64,000 nucleotides of DNA from AC-32 sp963821495 (lineage in GTDB: Bacteria > Actinomycetota > Thermoleophilia > Gaiellales > Gaiellaceae): assembly GCA_963821495.1 (NCBI GenBank), contig CAWGEA010000003.1:1054001-1118000 (forward strand), in the 5' to 3' direction. This document shows, piece by piece, positions 62,993 through 64,000 of the stretch. How positions within the stretch are numbered: position 1 is the first letter of the stretch; every line of letters starts with the position of its first letter. The notes under the pieces are model-generated. The model saw only the letters and a list, made by a program, of their open reading frames with translations. It was not told where the DNA came from and did not search any database. The translations under genes were made by a program, and so were the position numbers.

Positions 62993-64000
62993 ATGGCGAC
63001 GCTGGTGGAGGAGCTGCCCGACAACAAGGTCCGGCTGACGGTCGAGGTTGCGCAGGACGACCTCAGGCACGCCGTCCAGCACGCGACCCACGATCTCGCC
63101 GAGTCGGTGAAGATCCCCGGCTTCCGCAAGGGAAAGGTTCCGCCGCAGGTGCTGCAGGCGCGCATCGGGCGCGAGCGGATCTTCACCGAGGCCGTGGAGA
63201 GCCACATCGGCGGCTGGTTCGTGAACGCGGCGGCGGGCACGCGCATCCGCCCGGTGGCGGCGCCCGAGTACGAGTACGACCTGCCGACCTCCGAGGAGGA
63301 CGAGTTCAGCTTCACGGCGACGGTCGCGGTGCAGCCGAAGCCCGAGCCGGCCGACTGGTCGCAGCTCGAGGTGCCCTACGCCGAACCCGAGGTTCCCGAG
63401 GACGTGGTCGACCAGGAGCTAGAGGCGCTGCGCGACTCGGTCGCCGAGCTGGCGCCGGTCGAGGACCGCGCAGCGCGCACGGGCGACGTGCTCGTGATCG
63501 ACGCGCTCGACGAGAACGGCGGGGGGCAGCGCGACCTCGTCGTCGAGCTCGGCTCGGGCCGCCTCGTCGAGGAGATCGAGCGCGCGTTGACCGGCGCGAG
63601 CGCGGGCGAGTCGAAGGAGGTCGAGTTCGAGTCTGCAGACGGCTCGACGGCGAAGGCGACCGTCGAGGTGAAGGAGATCAAGGAGAAGGTGCTGCCCGAG
63701 CTCGACGACGAGCTGGCCCGCGCGGCGAGCGAGTTCGACACGCTCGAGGAGCTGCGCGCCGACATCGAGCAGCGCATCCGCGACGTGCTCGAGGAGGAGG
63801 CCGAGACCCAGTACCGGGCGGCTGCCGTGGACGCGCTCGTCGAGGCCACGGACGTGAAGGTCGGCGGTCCGCTCGTCGAGTCGCGCACGCGTGAGCTGCT
63901 GAACGGCCTCGGCCGCTCGCTCGAGGCTCGCGGCATCAGCGCGGAGACCTACTTCCAGCTCTCGGGCCAGACGGCCGAGCAGCTCGTGCAGCGGATGAGC
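62993..64000 (+). CDS. tig: trigger factor, 5' part (cut by window edge)
   Basis: The ATG at 62993 gives MATLVEELPDNKVRLTVEV, the usual trigger-factor start; an ATG at 62981 in frame adds four residues. The ribosome-binding signature is VKIPGFRKGKVPPQVLQAR. Next come the PPIase-like (FKBP) domain (about 140-230: AARTGDVLVID...KEVEFESADGSTAK) and part of the C-terminal helical domain (LPELDDELARAASEF, LVESRTRELLNGLGRSLEAR). It is an ATP-independent chaperone at the ribosome exit tunnel. About 336 residues are visible; the last 80 or so are beyond the window. Confidence 0.95.
   Translation, partial: MATLVEELPDNKVRLTVEVAQDDLRHAVQHATHDLAESVKIPGFRKGKVPPQVLQARIGRERIFTEAVESHIGGWFVNAAAGTRIRPVAAPEYEYDLPTSEEDEFSFTATVAVQPKPEPADWSQLEVPYAEPEVPEDVVDQELEALRDSVAELAPVEDRAARTGDVLVIDALDENGGGQRDLVVELGSGRLVEEIERALTGASAGESKEVEFESADGSTAKATVEVKEIKEKVLPELDDELARAASEFDTLEELRADIEQRIRDVLEEEAETQYRAAAVDALVEATDVKVGGPLVESRTRELLNGLGRSLEARGISAETYFQLSGQTAEQLVQRMS

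Overview
The window is 64 kb of very GC-rich DNA. It is densely coded with strong third-position GC bias, many GTG/TTG starts, frequent 4-base ATGA/GTGA overlaps, and tRNA genes that do not encode CCA. Protein content points to an actinobacterium, most likely a soil Thermoleophilia lineage (Gaiellales/Solirubrobacterales-like). Pointers are the PAGSI-repeat surface protein, the TrpB2-type enzyme, the DUF2231/DUF4239/DUF6458 families, a multi-GAF kinase, BTAD and cyclase/AAA/TPR regulators, and a bacterial Sco plus copper-radical oxidase. The taxonomic call is inference; no rRNA is present.

Layout. 0-12.1 kb: housekeeping and stress genes, namely a DUF4239 membrane protein (partial), a group-2 sigma-70 factor, a CorA-like transporter, a cupin/TPR protein, a phosphatase-DUF2255-aldo/keto reductase operon, an epoxide hydrolase, an isochorismatase-family hydrolase, a YbdK-like ligase and a RidA protein. 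Decayed GNAT fragments, a frameshifted SDR, a 34-residue basic micro-ORF and a dispersed repeat are interspersed. 12.1-19.1 kb: a serine hydrolase, then an extracytoplasmic redox cluster (one-TM protein, ApbE, bis-heme ferric-reductase-like protein, beta-propeller lipoprotein), then a frameshifted cNMP-binding protein, a Nudix hydrolase, a frameshifted lipid kinase and an internally deleted DUF2231 gene. 19.1-25.1 kb: thioredoxin, an IleRS-like enzyme and a DrrABC-type exporter. 25.4-29.8 kb: a 1315-residue GAFx5-PAS histidine kinase whose phospho-acceptor His is replaced by Arg, with a receiver-only response regulator.

29.8-41.4 kb: envelope and signalling genes. These are a CAP-domain protein, tRNA-Pro, a secreted five-repeat cysteine protein (NAFG-C repeats), a tandem-cyclase/AAA/TPR protein, and divergent from it a 1974-residue surface protein carrying vWA, 22 PAGSI pentapeptides, a gingipain-like caspase-fold region and a PxKF-type C-terminus. 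42.1-43.9 kb: a 1.8 kb integrative-element remnant bounded by a 59-bp duplication of the 3' part of tRNA-Gly; it keeps an excisionase-like HTH gene but no integrase.

44-52 kb: an exported alpha/beta hydrolase, an AI-2E family transporter, a second CAP protein, tRNA-Arg, small proteins, DUF6458, a PfpI/DJ-1 protein and a secreted repeat protein. 51.8-56.5 kb: an operon joining a 1369-residue secreted galactose-oxidase-like copper-radical enzyme (complete Cys/Tyr/Tyr/His/His set) to a Sco1 copper-chaperone lipoprotein. 56.6-64 kb: tRNA-Arg, tRNA-His, a BTAD-type regulator divergent from a secreted PD40 propeller protein, tRNA-Leu, a TrpB2-like enzyme, a bicupin and the 5' part of trigger factor.

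The best candidates for undescribed biology are the PAGSI/vWA/C25-like surface protein, the NAFG-C repeat protein, the Arg-for-His kinase with its REC partner, the ApbE/bis-heme cluster lacking a visible flavin acceptor, and the tRNA-Gly island remnant. Three genes between 10 and 18.6 kb are broken by apparent single-base indels. These could be assembly errors and should be checked before any biology is read into them.
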